Source: Flavobacteriales bacterium
GTDB lineage: Bacteria; Bacteroidota; Bacteroidia; Flavobacteriales_G; Salibacteraceae
Direction of reading: 5' to 3'
Assembly (NCBI GenBank): GCA_018609045.1
Contig: JABAYK010000012.1
Location: 1 to 41,282, forward strand
DNA length: 41,282 bases
Shown: positions 26,711-36,892 of the stretch, one piece after another
Layout of the letters: every line of letters begins with the position of its first letter
Position numbering within the stretch: position 1 is the stretch's first letter
The notes under the pieces: generated by a model
Told to the model about the DNA's origin: nothing
Database searches by the model: none
The model's input: only the letters and a program-made list of their open reading frames with translations
Made by a program: the position numbers and the translations under genes

Positions 26711-29700
26711 TTGATAAAAGGCTTCAATTATATTAAGTGCTTAAGGCTATGCATTGCTATTTGCGTTACCTTTATTGGGGCTTTTTTTAGTGCTCCAGTT
26801 TTTGGTCAAGCATCAGGCTCTGAGCCAGACTCAGGAGAGGTAGAATTGCCCTTTGAGTTTGATGATAACAGAAATCCTTTTGGCGCTCAAGGCTCGAAAA
26901 ACAGTCTTTTCTTAAACACTCCATCAAACATAAAAAGTGAGGTTCAATACGACCCTACCACAGGCCAATATCGATTCGATCAAAAAATTGGAAACTCAGA
27001 TTTTCGTCCTCCTTCTTACATGGATTTTGACGAATACCTAAAATATACCAAAGAAAAAACGGTTGTTGATTATTGGGCAGAGAAAAAAGAAACCGAAAAT
27101 GAGTTTAACCAAGAAAATCCGTTTAGGCCCCAACTTCAAATTGAAAGCAAAACTTTTGATAGGATTTTCGGTGGCAATACTGTGGATATTAGACCATCTG
27201 GTTCGGCTGAATTAAGGTTTGGTGTAAGAACTTCAAAAACAGAAAACCCTGCTATTCCTGTAAAGCAACGAAGTGTAACCACATTTGATTTTCAACAAAA
27301 CATTCAAATTAATTTAATTGGAAATATTGGAGATAAACTTAAGGTAACCACCAATTACAACACCCAAGCAACTTTTGATTTCGAGAACCAAATCAAACTT
27401 GATTATACAGGTTACGAAGATGAAATTTTGCAAGACATTGAACTTGGTAACGTATCAATGCCACTAAATAGCTCTTTGATTACAGGAAGTCAAACACTTT
27501 TTGGTATAAAAACTAAAATGAAGTTTGGTAAACTTGATGTTACAACTGTTCTCTCTCAACAAAGAGGAAAAAAATCTGAAATACAAGTAAGAGGAGGGGC
27601 TCAGATAAAAGATTTTGAGGTAAAAGCAGATAATTATGAAGACAATCGCCATTTCTTTTTAGCTCACTATTTTAGAGATATTTATGAAGAAGCAGTTGGA
27701 AGTCCTCCATTATTAAACACTGGAGTTAACATTACCAAAATAGAAGTATGGGTTACCAATACCCGAAACGTAGCCGATAATGTAAGAAACTTAATTGCCT
27801 TTCAAGATTTAGGTGAAGGAAACTTTTTAGATAGGCCAGATGGTAGAAGAAGAATTTACAACAAAAATTATGTGGCAGATGCCGACCCACAAATTTTAGC
27901 TGGTAGAACCATTGATGGCTCATACGAAGCAAACAATTTATATACAAAAATTGCAAACCTTCCTGGTATTAGAAATTATGCCAATTCTACCAATTTACTT
28001 TCTGCCCAAGAAGGATTAGATCCGCGGTTAGATTATAATAAAATTGAACTTGCTAGAAAATTAAATGAAAACGAATATGTTGTTCAGCCACAGCTTGGTT
28101 ATATCTCTTTAAATCAACAGTTACAACCAAACCAGGTTTTAGCGGTTGCATTCCAGTACACTTATCGGGGCCAAGTTTATCAGGTGGGTGAGTTCTCAAC
28201 CGATGGATTAGAAGGTACTTCTCCACTTATCTTAAAAATGCTAAAAAGTAATCAATTAAATACACGAATTCCTTTGTGGGATTTAATGATGAAAAACGTT
28301 TACAACATTGGCGCTTACCAAGTTCAAAAAGAGGGTTTTGAGTTACAACTTTGGTACATGGACCAAGAAACGGGATTGGACATAAATTATATTCCAGATG
28401 GCGCCATAAACAACCAACCCTTGCTCATGGTTCTGGGTTTAGATAAATTAGATGTTAACCAAAAGCCATTTGCAGATGGCTATTTTGATTTTATATCGAG
28501 CCCTCAAATCACTATAAATCCAAATAATGGTAGAATATATTTTCCCTTGCTAGAACCATTTGGAAGTAGTTTAAGAGCAAAATTCGACAACCAAGAAATT
28601 GCAGATAAATATGCTTTTGACTCACTTTATACTAGAACTCAAGCCGATGCAAAGGTTCTTTACCCTGGTAAAAACCGGTTTTTTTTAAAAGGTCTTTATC
28701 AATCATCTAACAGTTCAGAAATAATGTTGAATGCCTTAAACGTTCCCGAAGGCTCCGTTGTGGTTTCAGCAGGTGGAAGAACATTAACAGAAAACACCGA
28801 TTACACTGTTGATTATACACTTGGTAGAGTAAGAATTATCAACCAAGGAATTTTAGAATCGGGAACACCAATTTCGGTTTCACTCGAAAGTAATGAGCTG
28901 TTTGCGATTCAACAGAAAAACTTAATTGCTTCTAGGTTTGATTATAAATTCAACGATGATTTAGCTGTAGGAGGAACCATCATGAGGTTGTCTGAAAGGC
29001 CAATAACCCAAAAGGTAAACATAGGTAACGAGCCCATGGCCAATGTAATGTGGGGAGCAGACTTTAATTACAAAACCGAATCTCAATTTGTTACTAGTTT
29101 AATCGATAAAATTCCCTTTATCGACACCAAACAAAAATCAACCTTTACTTTTAGTGGTGAGTTTGCCCAATTAATACCTGGCCACTCAAAAGCAATTGGT
29201 AAAAACGGAAACAGCTATATTGATGATTTTGAAGGAAGTCAATCTGCAATTGATATTAGAACAATACAAATGTGGCATTTGGCAAGTACACCTCAATTGC
29301 AACCAAACTTACTTCCTTCAGGTACAAGAATTGGTCAATTAGAATATGGTTTTAATCGCGCCAAGCTTGCCTGGTATGTTATTGATCCATTGTTTTTTAG
29401 AAACAATGCCTTAACTCCTCAGCATATTCAAGATGATCCTGATCTTCAATCGAACCATTACATGAGAGAGGTTTTGGAAATGGAGGTTTTTCCTGAAAGA
29501 GATTTACCAGTTGGTCAACCAAACAATATACCCGTGCTCGATTTAGCCTATTATCCCCAAGAAAGAGGCCCATATAATTACGATGCAAATTCTATTCAGG
29601 CAAATGGAGAGTTGGCAAATCCAGATGAAAACTGGGGTGGGATAATGAGAAGAATTGACCAAAATGATTTTGAAGCCGCTAACATAGAGTTTATTCAGTT

Positions 29701-32700
29701 TTGGATTATGGATCCTTTTCACCCAGATAATGGAATTGATGAAGGAGATTATCCTAATTCAGTAAATTATAACCATGAAGGGGGAGAACTGTATTTTAAT
29801 CTTGGAAATATTTCTGAAGATGTTTTAAATGATGGTTTAAAGAGTTTTGAAAATGGGTTGCCAATTGATGCAAACTTGGTTGCAGATACCAGTTTTGGAA
29901 ATTTTACCATTTGGGGGAGAGTTCCTGATGGACAACAATTGGTGCAAGCTTTTGATAATGATGTAACCACCCGAGAGTTTCAAGATGTAGGTCTAGATGG
30001 ACTTAGAAATCAAGAAGAAAAATTGTTTTTTGGAGATTTTCTTCAAAATCTTCAATCAAAATTACCTGCCAATATTTACCAAACCATAGAAGCAGATCCA
30101 TCTGCTGATGACTATAACTTCTTTAGAGATGACGATTACGATGCAAATCAAACGCCTGTTTTAGAACGGTACAAAAAATACAATGGACTCGAGGGAAACT
30201 CTCCAACTAACGAGCAAAGCCAAGTGCTAAATGCAGATGGGTATCCTACATCAACTTCAACTTTGCCAAATGTTGAGGATATTAACCAAGATAATACCTT
30301 AGATAACCTTGAATCTTATTTTCAATACAAGGTAAAACTTACTCCCCAAGATTTTAATCCGAGTAATATTGGAACCAATTATATAACCGATATGCTTGAA
30401 GATCAGGTTACTACAAAAAATGGAGAATTAAGAACAATAAGATGGTATCAAGTAAAAATACCTGTGCGAGACCCTGCAAGACAACGAGTTGGAAACATAA
30501 CAGATTTACGCTCGGTTCGGTTTATGAGAATGTTCCTTACAGGATTTTCGCAACCAGTTGTATTAAGGTTTGCTCGATTAGAATTAATAAGAGGCGAGTG
30601 GAGAAAATTTTTAGATAAATTAGATACTAGACCTGAAGGCTTTGCCAACGACCAAACAACAGAATTTAACATTAGTGCTGTAAACATTGAAGAAAATAGT
30701 CAGAAATCTCCTGTAAATTATGTTTTGCCTCCAGATATTAATCGAGAACTTCAATTAGGAACCACTAACTTAACTCGCGTAAACGAGCAATCTTTAGCGT
30801 TAAATTTTTGTAATTTACCTGATGGTGAAGCCATTGCTGCTTACCGAAATTTAGATTTAGACATGATAAACTATGGCAACATCCAAATGTATGTTCATGC
30901 TGAATCAAAAGAGCAAGAAGCTCCGATAATGGACGGAGATTTAAGGTTATTTATTAGAATGGGAGCCGACTTTGAAGAAAACTATTACGAATACGAAATA
31001 CCTTTAGCAGTAACTCCCCCAAGGCAATACAACGCAGAGCTAGAGAGAGACCAAGTTTGGCCGTACTACAACAACATCGATTTGCCTTTAAGTGAACTTA
31101 CTGCAGCTAAAATAAAGCGAAACGACTTGCTCACCAATGACAATAGACTTTTCCAAAACCGGCAAAGAAACGCCACCCCTTATGGCAATGGAAATATTTA
31201 CGTAGTTGGTAATCCGAACTTAAGCGATATAAAATCGATAATGATTGGGGTTCGAAATCCGCATCAAGAACCAGGCAGCTTAACAGATGATGGCCAAAGT
31301 AAGTGTGGTGAAATTTGGGTAAATGAATTTAGGTTAACCGATTTTGATGAAAGCGCCGGTTGGGCTGCCATAGGAAGAGTTTCTTCTCGGTTAGCAGATT
31401 TGGCTACAGTAAATGTTTCTGGAAATATATCTACACCTGGCTTTGGTAGTATTGATAAAAAAGTAAGCGAAAGACAAAGGGAAACCATAAAACAAGTTGA
31501 TGCATCGGCCAACATTGAGTTAGGAAAGTTTTTCCCCGAAAAAACCAAAATAAATATCCCAATGTATGTTGGATACTCACGCAATTCAATTACACCCCAG
31601 TTTTCGCCAATAGAGCAAGATGTAACCTTTGATGAAGCGCTTGAATCTAGACAAACGGCTGAGGAACGAGAACAATTACGGGAATCTACTCAAACTCTTA
31701 CCACCCGAAAAAGTATAAATTTCACCAATGTTAGAAAAGGAAAAACCAACGAAGGAATTTCTACTCCTTTAGACATTTCTAACTTTTCGGTGAGTTATTC
31801 TTACCAAGAAGAGTTGCAATCATCCTTTAATATTGAGAGAGATTTAAAGAAGACATACCGAGGAGGTTTAAGTTACAATTACGCTCCACAATCTCCTAAT
31901 ATTAAGCCATTTAGCAAAATTAAATATCTACGAAAGTCAGATTATTACAAACTTTTTAGAGATATGAACTTCTTTTTGCTGCCGCAACAAGTTGGTTTTA
32001 GAACAGATTTTACCCGTTCTTATAACGAAAGGCAAATCAGAAATAACAACCCTGGAATTTTAGCTGATTTACCTCCATTTTTCAACAAAAACTTTACTTG
32101 GTCTCGCATTTATAATTTCAAATGGGATTTATCTCGAAACTTAAAATTCGATTTTAATGCTAATAACCAAGCTTTAATTGATGAGCCGCAAGGTATTGTA
32201 AACAAAGAGGTTGATAAAGATGGTTATGAAATTTGGAGAGATTCTGTATTAACAAACATCAGAAAATTTGGTACACCTTTAACTTATCAGCATGCATCTA
32301 ACCTAACTTACAATATGCCAATTAATAAAGTACCTGCATTAGATTGGATAAACTCAGATATTAGGTATTCTTCAACCTACAATTGGCAACGTGCCCCTTT
32401 TGCAGCAGATACACTTGGTAATACCATCCAAAACTCTTCTAAGGTTAGTATTAATGGAAGGTTTAACCTAACCTCATTGTACAACAAAGTACCATACTTT
32501 AAAACTGTAGTGCAAAAACAACGCAGGGCACAGCGCTCAAGTGGTAAAAATCAACGAGCCGCAAGAAATACAAAAGAGGCTGAAGAAGGCGAGAAAGTAA
32601 AACGAGACAAATTGAATGTTTTAGACCATTCTGTATTGTTTTTAATGGCGTTAAAAAACGTTTCAATTACCTATTCAGAAACTCGTGGAACTTTACTGCC

Positions 32701-34033
32701 TGGCTATAATAAATCGGTTTTTGCCATGGGTATGGATAACCAATTTGAAGGACCAGGCGTAGGCTTTATTTTTGGACAACAATCTAATTTTGGAGGCACA
32801 GATACAACATTTCAAGGTTGGGCTGCTCAAAAAGATTGGCTTGTAAAACAAGAAAACCTGAACTCATATGTTTCAAATACCTTTAGTGAAGATTTAAATA
32901 TTACGGCCTCTTTAGAACCCATAAAAGACTTGCGAATAAACCTAACCGCTTCCAAAAACCAAGCTTTTAACAACCAAGAATTTTTTAGGTGGAACGATAC
33001 CTTGTTTTTTAATGATGGAAGTTTTAACCCAAATGGAGGTTTTGTTTCAGAAAGCCCAATTCAAACTGGAAATTTTAGCTCTACATTTTCTGCATGGAGA
33101 ACAGCATTTATACCAAGTAACGTAAATAAATCTTTAGTTTTTGAGAAGTTTTTAGAAAACAGACAAATCATTTCTCAGCGTTTGGCCGAGGAAAATGCAA
33201 GTTCAAATGGTCAACATTCAAGTGATGCTGGCTATGCAGAAGGATATGGCCAAACACAACAAGATGTGCTTATACCCGCGTTTATGGCAGCATACTCAGG
33301 CACACCAATTGGCATAGCAGGCACTTCACCATTTATAAAAATACCAAAACTCAACTGGAGGGTTACTTACAATGGGTTGTCTAAAATACCAGCCTTAAAA
33401 GAATATTTTGAATCAGTAAACTTGAATCATGCTTATAGAGCTACCTTTCAAATGGGAGGTTTTACTTCTAACTTATTGTTTCAAGACAATGGAGATGGTT
33501 TTCCGGCAGCATTTGATTTAAACCAAAATTATATCCCCGAATATCAAATCAATACAGTTTCAATTAGTGAGAATTTTAGCCCATTGGTAAATTTTGACAT
33601 GACCTGGAAAAACTCTTTGTTAACCAAAATTGAGTTTAACCGAAATCGAACCGTAAGTTTAAATATGGCCAATACCCAAATTACCGAAGATAGAGGAAAC
33701 GAGTATGTTATTGGAGCAGGGTATCGGTTTAAAGATGTAGTGTTACCGTTTCAATTGGCATCAGGAAAAAAATTACAAAGCGATTTAAGAACCCGAGCGG
33801 ATTTTTCTGTTAGAGATAATAGAACAATTATTCGAAAAATTGTAGAGAATCAATACCAAGAAACTGGTGGTCAATGGGTTTTCACCATAAAAATCAGTGC
33901 AGATTATGAGGTAAGTAAGCAACTAAATATTAGGTTGTTTTTCGATAGGGTTGCCAATAAGCCTGTATTGTCTAGGTCGTTTCCAAACTCAAATACCAAT
34001 GCTGGTATTAGTTTAAGATTTACATTATCGTAG
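26711..34033 (+). CDS. sprA: SprA, outer-membrane translocon of the type IX secretion system
   Basis: SprA forms the giant 36-strand outer-membrane barrel through which T9SS cargo exits; in gliding relatives it is also needed for motility. At 2440 residues it is close to the size of known SprA proteins (about 2400). A signal peptide ends FFSAPVFGQ. Family features include the early NRNPFGAQGSKNSLFLNTPSNIK region, FDRIFGGNTVDIRPSGSAELRFG, and repeated long barrel-forming segments. The C-terminus NAGISLRFTLS looks like a final strand. The only usable start is TTG 26711: no ATG lies between the in-frame ruvA stop and the signal peptide. It follows ruvA by 15 bases and precedes the O-antigen ligase gene by 19. 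The frame is uninterrupted. Confidence 0.97.
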   Translation: MIKGFNYIKCLRLCIAICVTFIGAFFSAPVFGQASGSEPDSGEVELPFEFDDNRNPFGAQGSKNSLFLNTPSNIKSEVQYDPTTGQYRFDQKIGNSDFRPPSYMDFDEYLKYTKEKTVVDYWAEKKETENEFNQENPFRPQLQIESKTFDRIFGGNTVDIRPSGSAELRFGVRTSKTENPAIPVKQRSVTTFDFQQNIQINLIGNIGDKLKVTTNYNTQATFDFENQIKLDYTGYEDEILQDIELGNVSMPLNSSLITGSQTLFGIKTKMKFGKLDVTTVLSQQRGKKSEIQVRGGAQIKDFEVKADNYEDNRHFFLAHYFRDIYEEAVGSPPLLNTGVNITKIEVWVTNTRNVADNVRNLIAFQDLGEGNFLDRPDGRRRIYNKNYVADADPQILAGRTIDGSYEANNLYTKIANLPGIRNYANSTNLLSAQEGLDPRLDYNKIELARKLNENEYVVQPQLGYISLNQQLQPNQVLAVAFQYTYRGQVYQVGEFSTDGLEGTSPLILKMLKSNQLNTRIPLWDLMMKNVYNIGAYQVQKEGFELQLWYMDQETGLDINYIPDGAINNQPLLMVLGLDKLDVNQKPFADGYFDFISSPQITINPNNGRIYFPLLEPFGSSLRAKFDNQEIADKYAFDSLYTRTQADAKVLYPGKNRFFLKGLYQSSNSSEIMLNALNVPEGSVVVSAGGRTLTENTDYTVDYTLGRVRIINQGILESGTPISVSLESNELFAIQQKNLIASRFDYKFNDDLAVGGTIMRLSERPITQKVNIGNEPMANVMWGADFNYKTESQFVTSLIDKIPFIDTKQKSTFTFSGEFAQLIPGHSKAIGKNGNSYIDDFEGSQSAIDIRTIQMWHLASTPQLQPNLLPSGTRIGQLEYGFNRAKLAWYVIDPLFFRNNALTPQHIQDDPDLQSNHYMREVLEMEVFPERDLPVGQPNNIPVLDLAYYPQERGPYNYDANSIQANGELANPDENWGGIMRRIDQNDFEAANIEFIQFWIMDPFHPDNGIDEGDYPNSVNYNHEGGELYFNLGNISEDVLNDGLKSFENGLPIDANLVADTSFGNFTIWGRVPDGQQLVQAFDNDVTTREFQDVGLDGLRNQEEKLFFGDFLQNLQSKLPANIYQTIEADPSADDYNFFRDDDYDANQTPVLERYKKYNGLEGNSPTNEQSQVLNADGYPTSTSTLPNVEDINQDNTLDNLESYFQYKVKLTPQDFNPSNIGTNYITDMLEDQVTTKNGELRTIRWYQVKIPVRDPARQRVGNITDLRSVRFMRMFLTGFSQPVVLRFARLELIRGEWRKFLDKLDTRPEGFANDQTTEFNISAVNIEENSQKSPVNYVLPPDINRELQLGTTNLTRVNEQSLALNFCNLPDGEAIAAYRNLDLDMINYGNIQMYVHAESKEQEAPIMDGDLRLFIRMGADFEENYYEYEIPLAVTPPRQYNAELERDQVWPYYNNIDLPLSELTAAKIKRNDLLTNDNRLFQNRQRNATPYGNGNIYVVGNPNLSDIKSIMIGVRNPHQEPGSLTDDGQSKCGEIWVNEFRLTDFDESAGWAAIGRVSSRLADLATVNVSGNISTPGFGSIDKKVSERQRETIKQVDASANIELGKFFPEKTKINIPMYVGYSRNSITPQFSPIEQDVTFDEALESRQTAEEREQLRESTQTLTTRKSINFTNVRKGKTNEGISTPLDISNFSVSYSYQEELQSSFNIERDLKKTYRGGLSYNYAPQSPNIKPFSKIKYLRKSDYYKLFRDMNFFLLPQQVGFRTDFTRSYNERQIRNNNPGILADLPPFFNKNFTWSRIYNFKWDLSRNLKFDFNANNQALIDEPQGIVNKEVDKDGYEIWRDSVLTNIRKFGTPLTYQHASNLTYNMPINKVPALDWINSDIRYSSTYNWQRAPFAADTLGNTIQNSSKVSINGRFNLTSLYNKVPYFKTVVQKQRRAQRSSGKNQRAARNTKEAEEGEKVKRDKLNVLDHSVLFLMALKNVSITYSETRGTLLPGYNKSVFAMGMDNQFEGPGVGFIFGQQSNFGGTDTTFQGWAAQKDWLVKQENLNSYVSNTFSEDLNITASLEPIKDLRINLTASKNQAFNNQEFFRWNDTLFFNDGSFNPNGGFVSESPIQTGNFSSTFSAWRTAFIPSNVNKSLVFEKFLENRQIISQRLAEENASSNGQHSSDAGYAEGYGQTQQDVLIPAFMAAYSGTPIGIAGTSPFIKIPKLNWRVTYNGLSKIPALKEYFESVNLNHAYRATFQMGGFTSNLLFQDNGDGFPAAFDLNQNYIPEYQINTVSISENFSPLVNFDMTWKNSLLTKIEFNRNRTVSLNMANTQITEDRGNEYVIGAGYRFKDVVLPFQLASGKKLQSDLRTRADFSVRDNRTIIRKIVENQYQETGGQWVFTIKISADYEVSKQLNIRLFFDRVANKPVLSRSFPNSNTNAGISLRFTLS

Positions 34034-34052
34034 CTTTTGTTACCATTGTACT

Positions 34053-36029
34053 ATGAAACAAGGCCTACTAACCCAAATACTAAAATATAGCGTTGGAGCT
34101 CTTTTTTTGATTACTGCTTTGGTACTTTCAAAATCTACATTAGATTCTGTTCTGTTGCCAAGATGGACGTCGGCCTTAGTTTTTTCAGCCATAATTAGTG
34201 TTCTAAGTTTCGGTGCTTTTGGGAATCTTAAGCCTAGTATTAATTTTAAAGGCCAAAAAATATTTTGGATTGGTCTTATAGGGTTTGGAATAACACAGCT
34301 TACCTCTATATTTTATGCAGGAAATACTTTTGAAGCCATGTTTGTTTCCTTTAAATGGATTACTTGGCTTTATCTTATTTTTTTACTTCATCAATTATTA
34401 AAGCAAAAAGTAATTTCTACAAATTACTTTGTTTCAATATTAATTTATACAGGTTTTATTATAGGTCTTATAGGGTTAATGCAATATGTTGGATTAGATT
34501 TATATAAAATTGGAGAGGAATCAAGAGATTTAAAAGGAACCATGGCCAACCCTAACCTTATGGGCTCCTTTATGGTTTTGGTTTTTCCTTTAGGCTTTTT
34601 TGGTTTGTTAGAAGCATCAAAAAAACAGAAAATTTTTCGGGTATTTTTCTTGCTGATCGTTTCGGCTTCAATCATATTATCTGGTTCAAGAACAGCGTAT
34701 GTAGTTTTTGTTTTAGAGTTACTTTTTTGTGGATTTTATTACCTAAAAAATTTCATTTCAACTAAAGTACTTTATTGGGTTATTCCTTCAATTTTAATTC
34801 TTGTAATTGCTATTTCATTGGTTTTATATCAACAACTTGATATTTACAATTTTGGGGCTTTAGTTAGCACAGGTACAATTAAAACTAGAACTTCTTTATT
34901 TCAGCAAACCTTTAAAATGGTTACCGAAAACCCAATATTCGGGGTAGGAGCAGGCAACTGGAAAATTCAAATTGCCAAGTATGGTTTAGACGCTTTCCCT
35001 GAAGTAATGCAGGCTGGAAATGTTTCCTATGTTCGGCCGCACAATGATTATTTATGGGTTTTGGCCGAAGCCGGTATTGTTGGTTTTGTTTTTATGGCTT
35101 TGTTTTTTGCAGGAGTTTTAAAACAAATTTTTAGCGTAATCCGGCATAATATAAAACCTCAAAAAACTTGGTATTTGACTTTTTCGATAGGGGCTTTCTT
35201 GCTTGCTGCATTTATGGATTATCCCTCAGAAAGAGTTTTACATTTAATGGTATTTAGCAGTGTTGTGGCAATTTTTCTAACCGAAGAAAAAAAGGAACAA
35301 ATTGAAACTCATATTTCAAAATTGAGTTTATTATTTTTTGCAGCAATATTGATGTACTTTTCATACTTTGCCACCCAAAGAATGAAAGGTGAGCAGTTCT
35401 CTAAACAAGTTTTGGGAGCTTACCAAACACAAAATGGTACTGCATTACAAAGATTATTTAAAGCTGAAGATTTAAAATATTATGATTTAGATCCAATAGC
35501 CAATCCAATTGCTTTTTTTAAAGGAATGAGTTATGTGGTCGGAAAAAATCTAAATAAGGCCACCCAAGAGTTTGAAAATGCAATTGAGGTACATCCTTAT
35601 CATTTGCTTAGCTTAAATAATTTGGGAGCTATGTATAAAAATCAGGGCGACTTAAATAAAGCATTAGTTTATTATGATAAAGCTTTAGCAGTATCACCAA
35701 ATTATGAAAGGGCTCAATTTAATAAACTCGAGTTATTGTTCTTGTCTGGTAATGTTGAGGAGGCTACTCAAAAATGGAAAGACCAAAATATAAATAAGAA
35801 AGATCCTGCTTATGGGTATTTTTTCAACTTAATGTTAAAGGAAAATGCCAAATATGCCTTGAAAAGATATCCATATCTTAAAGAAGATAAAAAGTATATG
35901 GATGCTATAAATAACAAGGTTATTCTCGAACGTATGTATCAAGGGAGTATTAAAAATAGGGTTCCATTTCACCTGTGGATCCTGCCATTTAAACCCGATT
36001 CTATTCCTCCTGTCCGAACAATTGATTAA
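34053..36029 (+). CDS. O-antigen ligase/polymerase-family membrane protein with C-terminal TPR region
   Basis: A 658-residue inner-membrane protein of the Wzy/WaaL type, which joins or polymerises lipid-linked glycans on the periplasmic face. About ten hydrophobic segments span residues 10-430. The large periplasmic loop shows the family signature GVGAGNWKIQI (about 296) and RPHNDYLWVLAEAGIVG (about 328). Residues about 480-600 contain tetratricopeptide-like helices (LNNLGAMYKNQGDLNKALVYYDKALAVSPNYERA). It begins 19 bases after sprA and may be co-transcribed with it. The substrate (LPS O-antigen, capsule or protein glycan) cannot be told from sequence. Confidence 0.82.
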   Translation: MKQGLLTQILKYSVGALFLITALVLSKSTLDSVLLPRWTSALVFSAIISVLSFGAFGNLKPSINFKGQKIFWIGLIGFGITQLTSIFYAGNTFEAMFVSFKWITWLYLIFLLHQLLKQKVISTNYFVSILIYTGFIIGLIGLMQYVGLDLYKIGEESRDLKGTMANPNLMGSFMVLVFPLGFFGLLEASKKQKIFRVFFLLIVSASIILSGSRTAYVVFVLELLFCGFYYLKNFISTKVLYWVIPSILILVIAISLVLYQQLDIYNFGALVSTGTIKTRTSLFQQTFKMVTENPIFGVGAGNWKIQIAKYGLDAFPEVMQAGNVSYVRPHNDYLWVLAEAGIVGFVFMALFFAGVLKQIFSVIRHNIKPQKTWYLTFSIGAFLLAAFMDYPSERVLHLMVFSSVVAIFLTEEKKEQIETHISKLSLLFFAAILMYFSYFATQRMKGEQFSKQVLGAYQTQNGTALQRLFKAEDLKYYDLDPIANPIAFFKGMSYVVGKNLNKATQEFENAIEVHPYHLLSLNNLGAMYKNQGDLNKALVYYDKALAVSPNYERAQFNKLELLFLSGNVEEATQKWKDQNINKKDPAYGYFFNLMLKENAKYALKRYPYLKEDKKYMDAINNKVILERMYQGSIKNRVPFHLWILPFKPDSIPPVRTID

Positions 36030-36035
36030 AAAGAA

Positions 36036-36079
36036 AAGCGCAAATTTTATTGATTTAAAAATATTGTAAGTTTGCGCTT
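36036..36079. repeat. 9-bp inverted repeat overlapping a -7 element
   Basis: AAGCGCAAA (36036-36044) and TTTGCGCTT (36071-36079) are perfectly inverted around a 26-base AT-rich spacer. The right arm overlaps the -7 candidate at 36067-36074. It could be an operator or a weak hairpin ending the upstream gene; there is no T tract. Confidence 0.6.
36067..36074 (+). promoter_or_regulatory. Candidate -7 element of the glycosyltransferase operon
   Basis: TAAGTTTG fits TAnnTTTG exactly and ends 41 bases before ATG 36116. A TTG at 36050-36052 is only 14 bases upstream, closer than usual. Expected transcription start is near 36080. Confidence 0.45.
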
Positions 36080-36092
36080 GTATAATTTATTA

Positions 36093-36109
36093 TCGATTAG
36101 TTTAATCGA
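36093..36109 (+). promoter_or_regulatory. Leader hairpin just upstream of the glycosyltransferase start
   Basis: TCGATTA (36093-36099) and TAATCGA (36103-36109) are perfect inverted arms with a 3-base loop, ending six bases before ATG 36116. It could fold in the mRNA leader or act as a DNA operator. Inference only. Confidence 0.4.
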
Positions 36110-36115
36110 AACTCG

Positions 36116-36892
36116 ATGAAGGGACTTTCGCCTATTGTTTTTTTTAATTCTAACCCATCTAATACTGATGAGCAGGGCAAAGGTTTAAGAACAAGCGATA
36201 CTTTAATTATTATTCCTGCCTTTAACGAGGCTTGGAATATTACCCACTTAATTAAAGAAATAAAAGCCGAAGGAAATTATGATATTTTGGTAATTGACGA
36301 TGCTTCCAGTGATGGTACAGGGAAATTAGCAAAGAAAACTAACTTAGCTCATGTTATTTCATTACCTCATAATTTGGGTATAGGAGGCAGCGTGCAAACA
36401 GGTTTTAAGTTTGCAAATATTCATGGCTATAAATACATTGTGCAAGTTGATGGCGATGGTCAGCACAAGGTAAATGAAATTTCGAGGCTTTTAAAATTAA
36501 TTAAGCTGGACAAAGCAGATGTTGTTGTAGGTTCAAGGTTTAATAAAAAGCACAAAGGATATAGATCTTCATCATTAAGAAGGTTGGGAATTAAAATTTT
36601 TGAAATTTTAGGAATTTTAATGATCCAACAACGCATTAAAGACAGTACCTCAGGTTTTAGAGCTTACAACAGAGAAACCATTAAATTTCTTTCAAAATTT
36701 TACCCTGTAGATTACCCTGAGCCCGAAGCAATTATTTTATTGGGTAAAAACGGCTTTAGAATTTCTGAAGTGTTTACCAAAATGAATCCCCGTAAAGGCG
36801 GTAAATCATCATTAAACAAAAGAGGAATATTTTACATGCTTAAAGTTTCTTTAGGTATGATAATGACCTACATTCGTCCAAAATCTGCCTGA
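36116..36892 (+). CDS. Family 2 glycosyltransferase, DPM1/DPG synthase-like
   Basis: A 258-residue GT-A fold enzyme probably transferring a sugar to a polyprenyl phosphate carrier at the inner membrane. IPAFNE is at 33-38, the nucleotide-binding DDASSDGT at 61-68, and the metal-binding DGDGQH at 112-117. A DSTSGFRAYNRE segment follows in the second half. There is no strong C-terminal membrane anchor. About 25 residues precede the catalytic fold with no internal ATG, so the start is kept. It overlaps the DUF2304 gene by one base (TGATG), a common pairing for this subfamily. Sugar donor unknown. Confidence 0.88.
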   Translation: MKGLSPIVFFNSNPSNTDEQGKGLRTSDTLIIIPAFNEAWNITHLIKEIKAEGNYDILVIDDASSDGTGKLAKKTNLAHVISLPHNLGIGGSVQTGFKFANIHGYKYIVQVDGDGQHKVNEISRLLKLIKLDKADVVVGSRFNKKHKGYRSSSLRRLGIKIFEILGILMIQQRIKDSTSGFRAYNRETIKFLSKFYPVDYPEPEAIILLGKNGFRISEVFTKMNPRKGGKSSLNKRGIFYMLKVSLGMIMTYIRPKSA

